From: Microcaldota archaeon
Lineage (GTDB): Archaea > Micrarchaeota > Micrarchaeia > Micrarchaeales > Micrarchaeaceae
Assembly: GCA_021850375.1 (NCBI GenBank)
Contig: JAJZLZ010000021.1
Location: 1-18,808 of the forward strand
Direction: 5' to 3'
Length of the DNA: 18,808 bases
Shown: piece after piece, positions 7,888-14,790 of the stretch
Position numbering within the stretch: the first letter of the stretch is position 1
Layout: every line of letters begins with the position of its first letter
The notes under the pieces: generated by a model
Seen by the model: only the letters and a program-made list of their open reading frames with translations
Databases searched by the model: none
Told to the model about the DNA's origin: nothing
Translations under genes and position numbers: made by a program

Positions 7888-7908
7888 GGTATGTTATTAA
7901 CTAATACC
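7888..7908. promoter_or_regulatory. Candidate NikR operator, GGTAT-N11-ATACC dyad
   Basis: GGTAT (7888-7892) and ATACC (7904-7908) form a dyad with an 11-base AT-rich centre. It lies 14-20 bases before the regulator's start, overlapping its likely TATA (TTAATAA, 7894-7900 on the minus strand), and about 45 bases before the transporter ATG. NikR is a dimer of RHH dimers that binds spaced palindromes, so the geometry is reasonable. No experimental link is visible. Confidence 0.4.
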
Positions 7909-7951
7909 TAAAGACTTATTAACTTTTCTCTTTATAATACTCACTGATTTA

Positions 7952-9019
7952 ATGCAGGACAAAAAGAAGAGCAAAAAAACCCTGTTTATTATAATCGGGC
8001 TTTTCGCGCTTGTTATAATTTTCATATACGCGGCATATGCCAGCGTATTTAAAAGCGGCGGAGGCTTATTCAATCCACATGCAGGAGAGTTTGCACTCTC
8101 CGGCGCATTGCTCTTGGCGCTTATTTTGGGATTAATACATGGCATAACGCCTGATGAGCATACATGGCCTATAACATTTAGCTACGCCATAGGGTCATAC
8201 ACCACCAAAAAAGGGGCGCTTGCGGGATTTTTATTCTCCTTGGGATTTACAATCCAGCGCGCATTTATGTCAGAGCTTTCATATCTATTCTTAGCCCCAT
8301 TTTTAAGATCAGAATCGATAAACGGGGCAATATATCTAATAGTCGGAGCAGTAATGGCGCTCTCTGGCATGTACATACTAAAGAAGGGAAAATATCTACA
8401 TATTCATGCGATATCATCATTTTTTGAGAACTTAAACCATAAGATATTCCACAAGGCAGAATATAAGAATAGTCATGTAAATGCGATGGAGGAGCACGAC
8501 GCATTCAAAGAGCATGATTTATTGGCTGATTCAACAAAGCCGATCCCATTAAAGCTAACTGTTGTACACGGGCTTATAGCTGGATTCGGGTTTGGCGCCT
8601 TTGCACTGATATTATATACAATAATATCTCCATCAATGCCAAATGCTTATGTGGCATGGGTGCCTGGCGCCCTTTTTGGGATTGGAACTATGATAATGCA
8701 AATACTCTTTGGCGCACTTATTGGCGAATGGCTACAGCACAAGGACTACACGCAAACACAGATAACATTCATATCCAGGACCACTTCAGGTAATATGCTC
8801 GCATATGGCGGCTTGGCATTTGTCATAGGAGGAATATTCCTCTTGACATTACCTAACATCGCGGGCTTCTCCATAGGCACTGGACTTGGCATACCGAATT
8901 TAGATTCAATAAATATAGGGCTAGTGCTGGTTTTGTGCACGGTTGTAATAGTGGCGATACCTTCATATCTCCATGCCCTTGGCAAGGCAAAGAGTATAAA
9001 AGGCAAGGGCAAAAAATAA
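7952..9019 (+). CDS. Nickel/cobalt-type membrane transporter, His-rich loop
   Basis: This gene encodes 355 residues from an ATG at 7952. A first hydrophobic segment (~10-32) is followed by about seven more (~48-66, 88-106, 123-143, 200-226, 235-258, 282-300, 322-342). The second segment carries HGITPDEHT (63-71), resembling the H-x4-D-H metal motif of NiCoT transporters and the related UreH/RcnA group. A long loop (~148-188) has His150, His152, His163, His167, His175, His182 and His188, typical of metal-handling loops. VVHGLIAGFGFGAF (204-217) looks like the second half of an inverted repeat. The divergent NikR gene supports nickel (or cobalt) as substrate; import versus export cannot be decided, though NikR usually represses uptake. 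It ends 5 bases from the converging gene. Confidence 0.75.
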   Translation: MQDKKKSKKTLFIIIGLFALVIIFIYAAYASVFKSGGGLFNPHAGEFALSGALLLALILGLIHGITPDEHTWPITFSYAIGSYTTKKGALAGFLFSLGFTIQRAFMSELSYLFLAPFLRSESINGAIYLIVGAVMALSGMYILKKGKYLHIHAISSFFENLNHKIFHKAEYKNSHVNAMEEHDAFKEHDLLADSTKPIPLKLTVVHGLIAGFGFGAFALILYTIISPSMPNAYVAWVPGALFGIGTMIMQILFGALIGEWLQHKDYTQTQITFISRTTSGNMLAYGGLAFVIGGIFLLTLPNIAGFSIGTGLGIPNLDSINIGLVLVLCTVVIVAIPSYLHALGKAKSIKGKGKK

Positions 9020-9024
9020 ATCTC

Positions 9025-9390
9025 TTACCTATATGACGTCTGGGAATCCTGCTTGCCCTGGGGCTGCTTTGGCATTATATCAGATAGCTTCTTTCCCATA
9101 GTCTCATCGAACTTTTTTATGGTCTCATTTAGAACAGTCCTCATCTCTTCTGCAGTCTGGCGATCTATTACAAAGACGCCAAGGGCTTCCTGCTTGCTTG
9201 TATCGACAAATGTTATCTCTATCAAGCCGCTCACTATATCAACCCCCTGATCAGGCTTTATGACTCCCTTCTTGTCCTTTTTGGGCTGGGCCTTTAATCT
9301 AAACCCAGTAATTAGACCGTCTGAAAATATCGGTTTCATACCTTGATTTTTTATACTCTGCACTATCTCTTCATTGTTTATCATAAGCAC
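9025..9390 (-). CDS. Small conserved-looking protein, unknown
   Basis: The frame is 121 residues from GTG 9390, but ATG 9384 is favoured: on the minus strand GGTG sits about 5 bases before it, a Shine-Dalgarno-like match, and a TATA-like GTATATAG lies near 9438-9445, giving a short leader. The product looks like a small alpha/beta domain: strands around residues 18-36 and 50-76 and a helix 78-104 (RQTAEEMRTVLNETIKKF), then a Gln/Lys-rich disordered tail. The strand-then-helix layout is loosely like DUF3467 proteins, but that is weak. There are no Cys, membrane segments or signal peptide. Function is unknown. Confidence 0.6.
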   Translation of the reverse strand: MLMINNEEIVQSIKNQGMKPIFSDGLITGFRLKAQPKKDKKGVIKPDQGVDIVSGLIEITFVDTSKQEALGVFVIDRQTAEEMRTVLNETIKKFDETMGKKLSDIMPKQPQGKQDSQTSYR

Positions 9391-9456
9391 ACCATGCTAC
9401 ATGTGCGCACTGCGCGTATTTATCCCTTTCCCCAAAGGTATATAGTTTATACAAAA

Positions 9457-9762
9457 TCAGCATCTAATTGGAGCTGAGGTCAGATGTATTAGCGCATCAA
9501 TATTGTCCCCTTTTGCGGAGCAAACTTTTTTCCTAACTCCGCACCTAATGCAATTATAGTGTATCGTAAACTTTCCATTCTTATACTCCGCAGCAATCGG
9601 CTTCATTATAGCACCACATAGTGCCGATCGGTCTCCCGGATTTAGATCAACATGCCTGCTGGCCAGGCAGTTTGTGCAATGATCGGTGTATCCGTTGCCC
9701 TTGACAAATGTCCCGCATTCTGCACATTTAAAATCTTCTATTGTACGCTTAAAAGTAGGCAT
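9457..9762 (-). CDS. RNHCP-family zinc-binding protein
   Basis: This gene encodes 101 residues from an ATG at 9762. The sequence follows the RNHCP family pattern: FKCAECG near the N terminus, a second metal knuckle DHCTNC, then SRHVDLNPGDRSALCG, a GxxxxP strand (AIMKPIAAEY) and a C-terminal HYNCIRCGVRKK. Cysteines at 13, 16, 29, 32 and near 77 and 80 probably bind zinc. The family is named for an R-N-H-C-P motif; here it reads T-D-H-C-T, so Arg, Asn and Pro are changed while His and Cys remain. Members are small and of unknown function, thought to be nucleic-acid or zinc-related. A TATA element sits ~27 bases upstream, fitting a leaderless mRNA. Confidence 0.8.
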   Translation of the reverse strand: MPTFKRTIEDFKCAECGTFVKGNGYTDHCTNCLASRHVDLNPGDRSALCGAIMKPIAAEYKNGKFTIHYNCIRCGVRKKVCSAKGDNIDALIHLTSAPIRC

Positions 9763-9785
9763 TTTATTACCATATTGGCCGATAA

Positions 9786-9797
9786 AGTATATTTTAA
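9786..9797 (-). promoter_or_regulatory. TATA box of the RNHCP gene
   Basis: AGTATATTTTAA on the plus strand (9786-9797) reads TTAAAATATACT on the minus strand. Its centre is about 29 bases before the ATG at 9762. A second strong TATA (TTATATAAATA, 9804-9814) lies just beyond and could serve either strand. Confidence 0.5.
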
Positions 9798-9814
9798 ATG
9801 ACGTTATATAAATA

Positions 9815-10020
9815 CTTATCCCATTTGATTTATAAACAGCGCGCTGCTTCTCTTATTTACCGGATTTGGTGCATGCGATTTCAATAAAACTCATCTTATG
9901 TGGCATAAAGGCACATTTGTTTTGGATACTTCAAATATTTGCTGCACTATGCGGCTTGCAAAGAATTATACATCGGTTTTTATTCCTGCAAACCGATGCA
10001 TCGCAGTATATATTATTAAA
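9815..10020. other. Gene-free spacer with inverted repeats
   Basis: The spacer between the RNHCP gene and the membrane regulator has no convincing ORF. It holds a perfect 9-bp inverted repeat, CATCGGTTT (9971-9979) with AAACCGATG (9990-9998), 10-base loop. A more distant 6-bp complement, TGCGAT (9874-9879) with ATCGCA (10000-10005), encloses it. A TATA (9804-9814) lies upstream in the plus direction. It may be a structured untranslated RNA or an operator region; this is uncertain. Confidence 0.35.
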
Positions 10021-10030
10021 CTTATTATAT
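10021..10030 (+). promoter_or_regulatory. Probable TATA box of the membrane regulator
   Basis: CTTATTATAT is centred about 25 bases before the ATG at 10050, the usual distance for leaderless archaeal genes. Confidence 0.4.
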
Positions 10031-10049
10031 CTATTTAAACTGTGGTCTG

Positions 10050-10979
10050 ATGTCAAAGACTTTCGACACTAAAGAGAGAATATTAAAACTCTTAAACAAA
10101 AAGCCGCGCACAGTAACACAGATAGCACAGGCGTTAGGGCTTGCCCAGTCAACAGTTTCGCAGCACATGGATGAATTAATGCAGACCGGAGCGGTTGACG
10201 AATTTGATGACTCTAAAAGAAAGTGGAGATATTACAAAGTAAATCCTGAGTATTACTCAAAGATTTCCAAATCTCACAGATATGGGAGCGGAGAATATTC
10301 CGTTGCAAAAAAGGTATTGGCTGCAGCGATAGTTTTGATTGTAGTCGCAGTTGCCGCATTTTCGCTTTACCACAAAGCAATTGGGACAAATAATAATTCT
10401 ATTTCTTCAAATATCACAGTTACAACAATACGCGCCACCACTACAATAGAAGCGACTACAACAATAAGCGCAAAAGTAATTCCGGCATTTAGTGCAAGTG
10501 CCTGCCCAATTATATTTGCAAACCAGACGTTTAATACTACGCTCGTAAACTATCTAAACATGAGCTACTACAACTACAGCAACATGAGGCAGTTCGTTCT
10601 AGCTCCAGGCAGCAGCGGTACGCTTTATTTGAAGATTACAAAACCTGCGTCAAGCACATCAATTACGATAGACAACTTTGCAGAGTTCTTCTATGATTTA
10701 ACAAACAATACTAACTTGTCTTCTTCTCGGCAAATTAAAATAGCATTCAACCAGACCAATAATTTAGCCATAAGTTTCAACCGCAGCTCTGAAATATTAA
10801 CAAACCTAAATCCAGAAGCCAAACTCAAAGTTGCAATAAGCGCAAATACCAATGCAACACCCGGAACATATATGGTTATACTGCCCGAAGGCCCCTGCAA
10901 ACCAAACGGGGCCAGCATGCTGCTAACCGTAGGCAATGTACCTTATAATGGCACAGTAGCACCAGTAATAATAGCATGA
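10050..10979 (+). CDS. Membrane-anchored winged-helix regulator with ectodomain
   Basis: This gene encodes 309 residues from an ATG at 10050. Residues 7-66 form an ArsR/MarR-like winged helix-turn-helix: ERILKLLNKKPRTVTQIAQA, recognition helix AQSTVSQHMDELMQTG and a wing ending KWRYYKVNPEYY. A single membrane helix follows (~87-107, VLAAAIVLIVVAVAAFSLY). The rest (~110-309) would lie outside the cell: a Thr-rich linker (TVTTIRATTTIEATTT), then a beta-rich domain with many N-x-S/T sites and two cysteines (Cys152, Cys283) that could form a disulfide. The layout suggests a one-component sensor: external domain, one membrane pass, cytoplasmic DNA-binding domain. The ectodomain family and ligand are unknown. 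Alternatively it regulates through membrane tethering without sensing. Confidence 0.82.
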   Translation: MSKTFDTKERILKLLNKKPRTVTQIAQALGLAQSTVSQHMDELMQTGAVDEFDDSKRKWRYYKVNPEYYSKISKSHRYGSGEYSVAKKVLAAAIVLIVVAVAAFSLYHKAIGTNNNSISSNITVTTIRATTTIEATTTISAKVIPAFSASACPIIFANQTFNTTLVNYLNMSYYNYSNMRQFVLAPGSSGTLYLKITKPASSTSITIDNFAEFFYDLTNNTNLSSSRQIKIAFNQTNNLAISFNRSSEILTNLNPEAKLKVAISANTNATPGTYMVILPEGPCKPNGASMLLTVGNVPYNGTVAPVIIA

Positions 10980-10996
10980 ATAAGGCATACGCTATT
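10970..10996. terminator. Inverted repeat around the regulator's stop codon
   Basis: AATAGC (10970-10975) pairs with GCTATT (10991-10996), with the stop TGA (10977-10979) in the loop. It resembles the stop-codon hairpins at other gene ends in this window, but is shorter. Confidence 0.25.
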
Positions 10997-11089
10997 GCCA
11001 GAGAAAATTTCTAAAGCATTATGCAAAGTTACCTATAGCTGCTACTTCTTACATCAAAAAATTGATGAACGTATAATTAAAATGATAAA

Positions 11090-11341
11090 ATGAAAAAGAA
11101 AACAAAGCCAAAAACCCACTTACAATCAACTGCAAGACGACTCTATATTATATTACGAGCTTGAGTCGGATTTAAGCAAGAAACTCAGATATTTGAATAG
11201 AACCAGGCATCCATTCGAAGCCGTCGCTAACATAGCGAGTCATTGAATTATCACAGCTCGCACGCGCTGGGCTTTGATGTCATAATTAATTTGGACAATT
11301 TAGGCGATTTATATTGGGACGATTTAAGCGGCGAGAATTAA
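11090..11341 (+). pseudogene. Probable frameshifted gene remnant
   Basis: No intact ORF is present, but protein-like sequence appears in successive frames. An ATG at 11090 begins MKKKTKPKTHLQSTA. A second frame from about 11133 reads QDDSILYYELESDLSKKLRY and on through NRTRHPFEAVANIASH to a TGA at 11244-11246. A third, from 11231, reads LNYHSSHALGFDVIINLDNL and on to GDLYWDDLSGEN, with TAA at 11339-11341. The amphipathic and acidic patterns look coding. Two frameshifts would join them into about 80 residues. Its end overlaps the tail of the EamA gene by 18 bases. It could be a decayed gene, assembly errors, or chance; I do not recognise the product. Confidence 0.35.
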
Positions 11342-12193
11342 TATCCCTAGGATTATGCACGCTATGCCGATCGCTTGATTGAGTTCTATCCTCTCCCTTT
11401 TCAGTGTCATCGCAAGTATGATGGCTATAAGCGGTGCGGCGCCAGCAAGTGGGCCAACAACTGCTATATCTCCCCTACTCGTGCCAATGCTGTAGAAAAG
11501 AAACGCCGCCGTTCCGATTATCCCATATAGGAACAAAGGAGATTTTATCTGATTTGGGAAGGTCATTTTAACCCTTTTTATCGACAAGTAGAGAAACAGC
11601 ACAATAGCGCTCCCAACAGAGATTATAAGTATCGGGTAGAACCACCCTAAGATCTTTGATATTATGCCAACAGAAGCGTATAGCACACCCCAACCAACTA
11701 GTGTTATCAACGCATATTTGACGCCGGGCATAGCCTGCTTAACCCTAATCTTCATCAGGTCTTTTATCTTAAATGATGCCAATATCGTGCCAAGCACAAT
11801 TAGTGCTATGCCCGCACCAAACAGTATAGTAATCATCTCCCTAAGCAAGACCACTCCAGCAAACACTATTATTATTGGATAAGCGCTAGCTATCGGAGTT
11901 ATCACAGAAATACTTCCGACTTGAAGGCCCTTGAGAAATGATAAGAACGCAAAAACGCTTATCAAAGAGAGCATTGCAAACACTACCACATAGTACAGTG
12001 GGATTATCGGGGGCGTTATGAAAGCTAGACCTATAGCCGCCATTATTATGCTTGTGATAATGAAGTACCAAAGAGTTATTTTTACCACACTCTCCTTCCT
12101 GGCGAGAAGCGCACCCATGTAGTCCACTATGCCATATGAGAGCATAGATAAGCCTCCGAAGAGCATGCTGAAATAGATAATCGAAAAGGGCAT
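11324..12193 (-). CDS. EamA/DMT-superfamily transporter
   Basis: This gene encodes 289 residues from an ATG at 12193; ATG 12166 (residue 10) is an alternative because a TATA-like TTAAAAAC lies only ~15 bases before 12193. About ten hydrophobic segments are arranged as two halves of five, the usual EamA plan. The end of half one is recognisable: SVITPIASAYPIIIVFAGVV then LREMITILFGAGIALIVLG. Its repeat in half two is GDIAVVGPLAGAAPLIAIIL then KRERIELNQAIGIACIILG. Family members export or import small metabolites, amino acids or nucleotide sugars; the substrate cannot be predicted. No neighbour on the same strand is close, so it is probably monocistronic. Confidence 0.85.
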   Translation of the reverse strand: MPFSIIYFSMLFGGLSMLSYGIVDYMGALLARKESVVKITLWYFIITSIIMAAIGLAFITPPIIPLYYVVVFAMLSLISVFAFLSFLKGLQVGSISVITPIASAYPIIIVFAGVVLLREMITILFGAGIALIVLGTILASFKIKDLMKIRVKQAMPGVKYALITLVGWGVLYASVGIISKILGWFYPILIISVGSAIVLFLYLSIKRVKMTFPNQIKSPLFLYGIIGTAAFLFYSIGTSRGDIAVVGPLAGAAPLIAIILAMTLKRERIELNQAIGIACIILGILILAA

Positions 12194-12406
12194 TGTTACC
12201 TACGTTTTTAATCTATGCTAATACCAGGAAAGCACATACAATTTAGGCTCCCGCAAAATATCATTGGTCGCACGATTATATGTAGTGTTATTCTATTGCA
12301 TAGTTTAAATAACAGTCGCTAAGAATTACTTTCCGATAGCTACGGCTAAGCTTATGCTAATGGTAATCATAATAATGCTATTTGCATTTTAGGCAGTATG
12401 ATACTA

Positions 12407-12994
12407 CTATCGTTCATTATAAACTTGTTTCTTGACCTTGTTGTAGATGTACAGTAGTTCTGGGATGGTTATTCTCTTAGCTGCGGTTTCGAAGAATTCT
12501 TCAACATCAGCATCATTCTTGATATATTCGTGGTACGGGATAAGTTGAAGTATGTAATCTAATTTATCCACCTGGTCAACTAGCTGGGCTTCTTTGGTTT
12601 TTCTTGCCTTTAATTCCTCCCATATCTTTCTTAGATAAATTTGGCTTGGCCGATCCAAATAGCCAAGCATCTTAAGTGTGTTACTATTTTCGATTTTAGC
12701 TTTATTGGTGTTGTTGACTTTTTGGAGATGTTCTTTCGCCCTAGTTGCAATGTCCCCAGTTATGGCCTCATTAATGTCATGCGAAAGTGCCATAATGATG
12801 CATTTATTGAAATCAAGATCTAACTTCTTCGCCATTATGTAAGACAGAAGAGCAGTACTATAAGCGTGGTCGCCGACATGCTCTGGTTTATGCACTTTCC
12901 TGATCACCCAGCCCGTCCTATCTATAGCTTTAAGTTTATCGGCTTCTAGCATGAATTTAGTTATTTTATCTAGTTCCTTTTTTGATACTTTCAT
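12407..12994 (-). CDS. HD-domain phosphohydrolase, HDDC2/YfbR-like
   Basis: This gene encodes 195 residues from an ATG at 12994. The HD metal site is visible: PEHVGDHAYSTALL with His43, then LSHDINEAITGDI with His72-Asp73 and the following Glu76, and VDQVDKLDYI with Asp140 or Asp144 as the last ligand. This order (H...HD...D, with E after HD) and length match the HD_3 group including HDDC2 and the 5'-deoxynucleotidase YfbR, so it probably dephosphorylates a nucleoside monophosphate. The start lies 20 bases after the 3' end of tRNA-Glu, and a TATA at the usual distance would fall inside the tRNA, so it is probably expressed from the upstream gene-tRNA transcript (inference). It is soluble, with no signal peptide. 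Confidence 0.85.
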   Translation of the reverse strand: MKVSKKELDKITKFMLEADKLKAIDRTGWVIRKVHKPEHVGDHAYSTALLSYIMAKKLDLDFNKCIIMALSHDINEAITGDIATRAKEHLQKVNNTNKAKIENSNTLKMLGYLDRPSQIYLRKIWEELKARKTKEAQLVDQVDKLDYILQLIPYHEYIKNDADVEEFFETAAKRITIPELLYIYNKVKKQVYNER

Positions 12995-13014
12995 AGGCCC
13001 ACTTCAATATCACA

Positions 13015-13089
13015 TGCTCCCATCGGGATTTGAACCCGAGTCTCGGCCTTGAGAGGGCCGTGTCCTTGACCGGACTAGACGATAGGAGC
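13015..13089 (-). tRNA. tRNA-Glu (anticodon CUC)
   Basis: The minus strand folds as a full cloverleaf. The acceptor GCTCCTA pairs with TGGGAGC (one G-T) and discriminator A is at 13015. The D arm starts TCGTCTAGT, as in other tRNA-Glu. The anticodon stem CGGCC/GGCCG is perfect with loop CTCTCAA, giving anticodon CUC (13053-13051). The variable loop is 4 bases and the T arm is TCGGG-TTCAAAT-CCCGA. CCA is not encoded and there is no intron. Its 5' end is one base after the stop codon of the upstream gene. Confidence 0.95.
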
Positions 13090-13090
13090 C

Positions 13091-13894
13091 TTACCTTCGG
13101 ATTGTTGCTTCTGATCTGTATTTTCTGACTAAGCCAAGCAGCGCATTGATCACATGCTCTTCCGTTCTTACCTTCTGTGATATTGCCTCTGCTACATTTA
13201 TATCTGTTTCCTCTGATATCCTTACCGCATCGTCTATGAACCTGGTCTTGAGCCTCTCATCCTCGATAGGGTTAATCGCGCCCGCAGATATATGCTTTAT
13301 GCGCATGTCAAGCTCGGAGACTGCACGGGAAAAGTTTCCAAGCACATTATAGTCAAAATTGCGTATTGCCAGGCTGTTTTCCATCAGCAGAACTTTGAGT
13401 GCGGACTTGCTTGAACTGTGCAAAACGCGAAATGGGATTGTATATAAATGGCCAAATATGCTGCGTTCGACCTCTTCTTGCTCCTCGCCTATCTGGCTCA
13501 TTAGTGCGGGCACAAAAAGCATATTTTTTTCATGAGGGAAGGGATATCTTTGCATTGAAGCATGCTCTATATAACGGCTTATCTGGCTGCCATCAAGCTT
13601 ATAAAATAAATCAACATATGAGCAAACGCCAGATTTAATCGCATCTGCCATGGAATAAGGGTCCGGCTCAGAGCCTTCGTATAGGCGGGTTGCAAATAGG
13701 TTTAGATTGTGCATCTCTGATGCGAATTTTGAATAGGAAGATCGAAATTCGGCTTTGCGCGATTTTGGCATTTTAAGCATCGCAAGGGAACCCGAATAGC
13801 ACAGCGCCTTAAACGGCATTAGATTCGCCCTGCTGCGTATTGATTTAGTAAGCGAGCTTATCTTCGTTAGCTTATAGGGCCTTAATTTCTCCAA
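13091..13894 (-). CDS. Helical protein of unknown function upstream of tRNA-Glu
   Basis: The frame is 267 residues from a TTG at 13894; an in-frame ATG begins at residue 26 (MPFKALCYSG). A TATA-like GTATTTAAAC (13939-13948) supports a start near 13894. The product is mostly helical with a basic N-terminal region (~1-55), a central region with PFPHEKNMLFVPAL and a C-terminal helical tail rich in Glu and Arg (RISEETDINVAEAISQKVRT). No membrane segment, metal motif or nucleotide loop is evident, and I do not recognise the family. Its TAA (13091-13093) is followed by one base and then tRNA-Glu, so its mRNA should run into the tRNA and be cut by RNase P (inference). The role is unknown. Confidence 0.65.
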   Translation of the reverse strand: MEKLRPYKLTKISSLTKSIRSRANLMPFKALCYSGSLAMLKMPKSRKAEFRSSYSKFASEMHNLNLFATRLYEGSEPDPYSMADAIKSGVCSYVDLFYKLDGSQISRYIEHASMQRYPFPHEKNMLFVPALMSQIGEEQEEVERSIFGHLYTIPFRVLHSSSKSALKVLLMENSLAIRNFDYNVLGNFSRAVSELDMRIKHISAGAINPIEDERLKTRFIDDAVRISEETDINVAEAISQKVRTEEHVINALLGLVRKYRSEATIRR

Positions 13895-14060
13895 ATGAAC
13901 ACTTAATGGTCGAATTTACTAATCAAATACAGAGATTAAGTATTTAAACGTGCCGTTATTTTATTTTATATCCCATTTTGCAGCCAAAAATGCAGGTTTT
14001 AATATATAGGCATAAAATAAGGCAAGCATATAGCTAGCATAAAGTTTGCAGCATAGCCCA
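13895..14060. other. Spacer with promoter of the 13894 gene
   Basis: This 166-base spacer holds a TATA-like GTATTTAAAC at 13939-13948, about 50 bases before the minus start at 13894. The rest is AT-rich (including AATATATAGG near 14001) and carries no ORF I would defend. Confidence 0.4.
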
Positions 14061-14651
14061 TTAGCCCCTCGCGTATTGAACAATTGTGCCGTCCTTGCGT
14101 ACCTTATATACAATGAAACTCTGGTCCATAGTTAGCCTATGCTTTAGCAGTTCGGTAATGTTTGACACGTGCTTCTCATCGTTATCGTATACTATTACTT
14201 TATTATAGCCTTTTACGAGCTCAGCCACAGTTAAGACCTTAAAGGCAGATGCACGTATTATGGTAAACGGGTTGTGGTGCATCTCATCGTATCTAACATT
14301 ATGCTTTCTAAATAGCCGTATCGTTCCATCCTCTATCTCCAGATGCCGCCCGGTTAATATTGCTATTTTATATCCACGGCGCCTGCAACTTTCCACTGCA
14401 TTTACTACAGGAATATTAGGGGTCGCAAAATCAATGGATTTTGAGTATCCGCTAAGCAGAATCTCGCGCTGTTTGGACCTTAGAAGCGCGTCAAATTCGT
14501 CGCGACGCAAGATGCGGCCGTACTTCTTCTTTTCAGCAGCATGCAAACACCTATCGGTCTGGAAAAGAGTCCCGTCTACATCCACTATCGCTATGCCCTG
14601 CGCTGCGCGGGCGATTGCAACCACTTCTTTAGCTTTAATTGTTTGTTTCAT
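14061..14651 (-). CDS. HAD-superfamily hydrolase
   Basis: This gene encodes 196 residues from an ATG at 14651. HAD motif I is IVDVDGTLF (22-30), with Asp24 the likely nucleophile and Asp26 the general acid. Motif II is ILTGR (98-102) with Thr100. Lys138 is a candidate motif III residue, and motif IV is VIVYDNDEKH (152-161) with Asp156 and Asp158. The cap insertion between motifs I and II is short and helical. Members are mostly phosphatases, and some are polynucleotide 3'-phosphatases; the substrate cannot be fixed from motifs. A TATA-like ACTATAAATATGG (minus strand, about 14681-14693) lies upstream. It is divergent from the Lrp-like regulator at 14791, which could control it (inference). 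Confidence 0.85.
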   Translation of the reverse strand: MKQTIKAKEVVAIARAAQGIAIVDVDGTLFQTDRCLHAAEKKKYGRILRRDEFDALLRSKQREILLSGYSKSIDFATPNIPVVNAVESCRRRGYKIAILTGRHLEIEDGTIRLFRKHNVRYDEMHHNPFTIIRASAFKVLTVAELVKGYNKVIVYDNDEKHVSNITELLKHRLTMDQSFIVYKVRKDGTIVQYARG

Positions 14652-14748
14652 ACAACCATACTAAAATATGTTAGCCCCATATTTATAGTGTGGATATTTA
14701 TCTCCAAAATACCAAGTTTATTTAGACTTTTGATACAATATAATAGTA

Positions 14749-14763
14749 GTTTTCGAAGAAAAC
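14749..14763. promoter_or_regulatory. Candidate operator GTTTTC-GAA-GAAAAC
   Basis: A 6-bp perfect inverted repeat with a 3-base centre lies 27-41 bases before the Lrp-like start at 14791, immediately upstream of the TATA-like AATTTATTTA (14767-14776). The position is right for an operator covering the BRE. Autoregulation by the downstream Lrp-type protein is a reasonable guess. Confidence 0.4.
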
Positions 14764-14790
14764 AATAATTTATTTATTAAGTAGATTATA

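Noticed and set aside
9866..10072. 68-residue plus-strand ORF from a TTG, hydrophobic
   Set aside because: It overlaps the start of the winged-helix gene, includes its TATA region and the inverted repeat, and has a composition typical of translated AT-rich spacer.
11090..11164. Intact 24-residue ORF (MKKKTKPKTHLQSTARRLYI...)
   Set aside because: It is too short to defend as a gene alone; better explained as the first segment of a frameshifted remnant.
12194..12406. Possible gene or RNA in the 213-base spacer between the EamA and HD genes
   Set aside because: No ORF or convincing fold was found. A TATGCTAAT direct repeat (12214-12222, 12353-12361) and a 5-bp hairpin (12374-12388) are within chance expectation.
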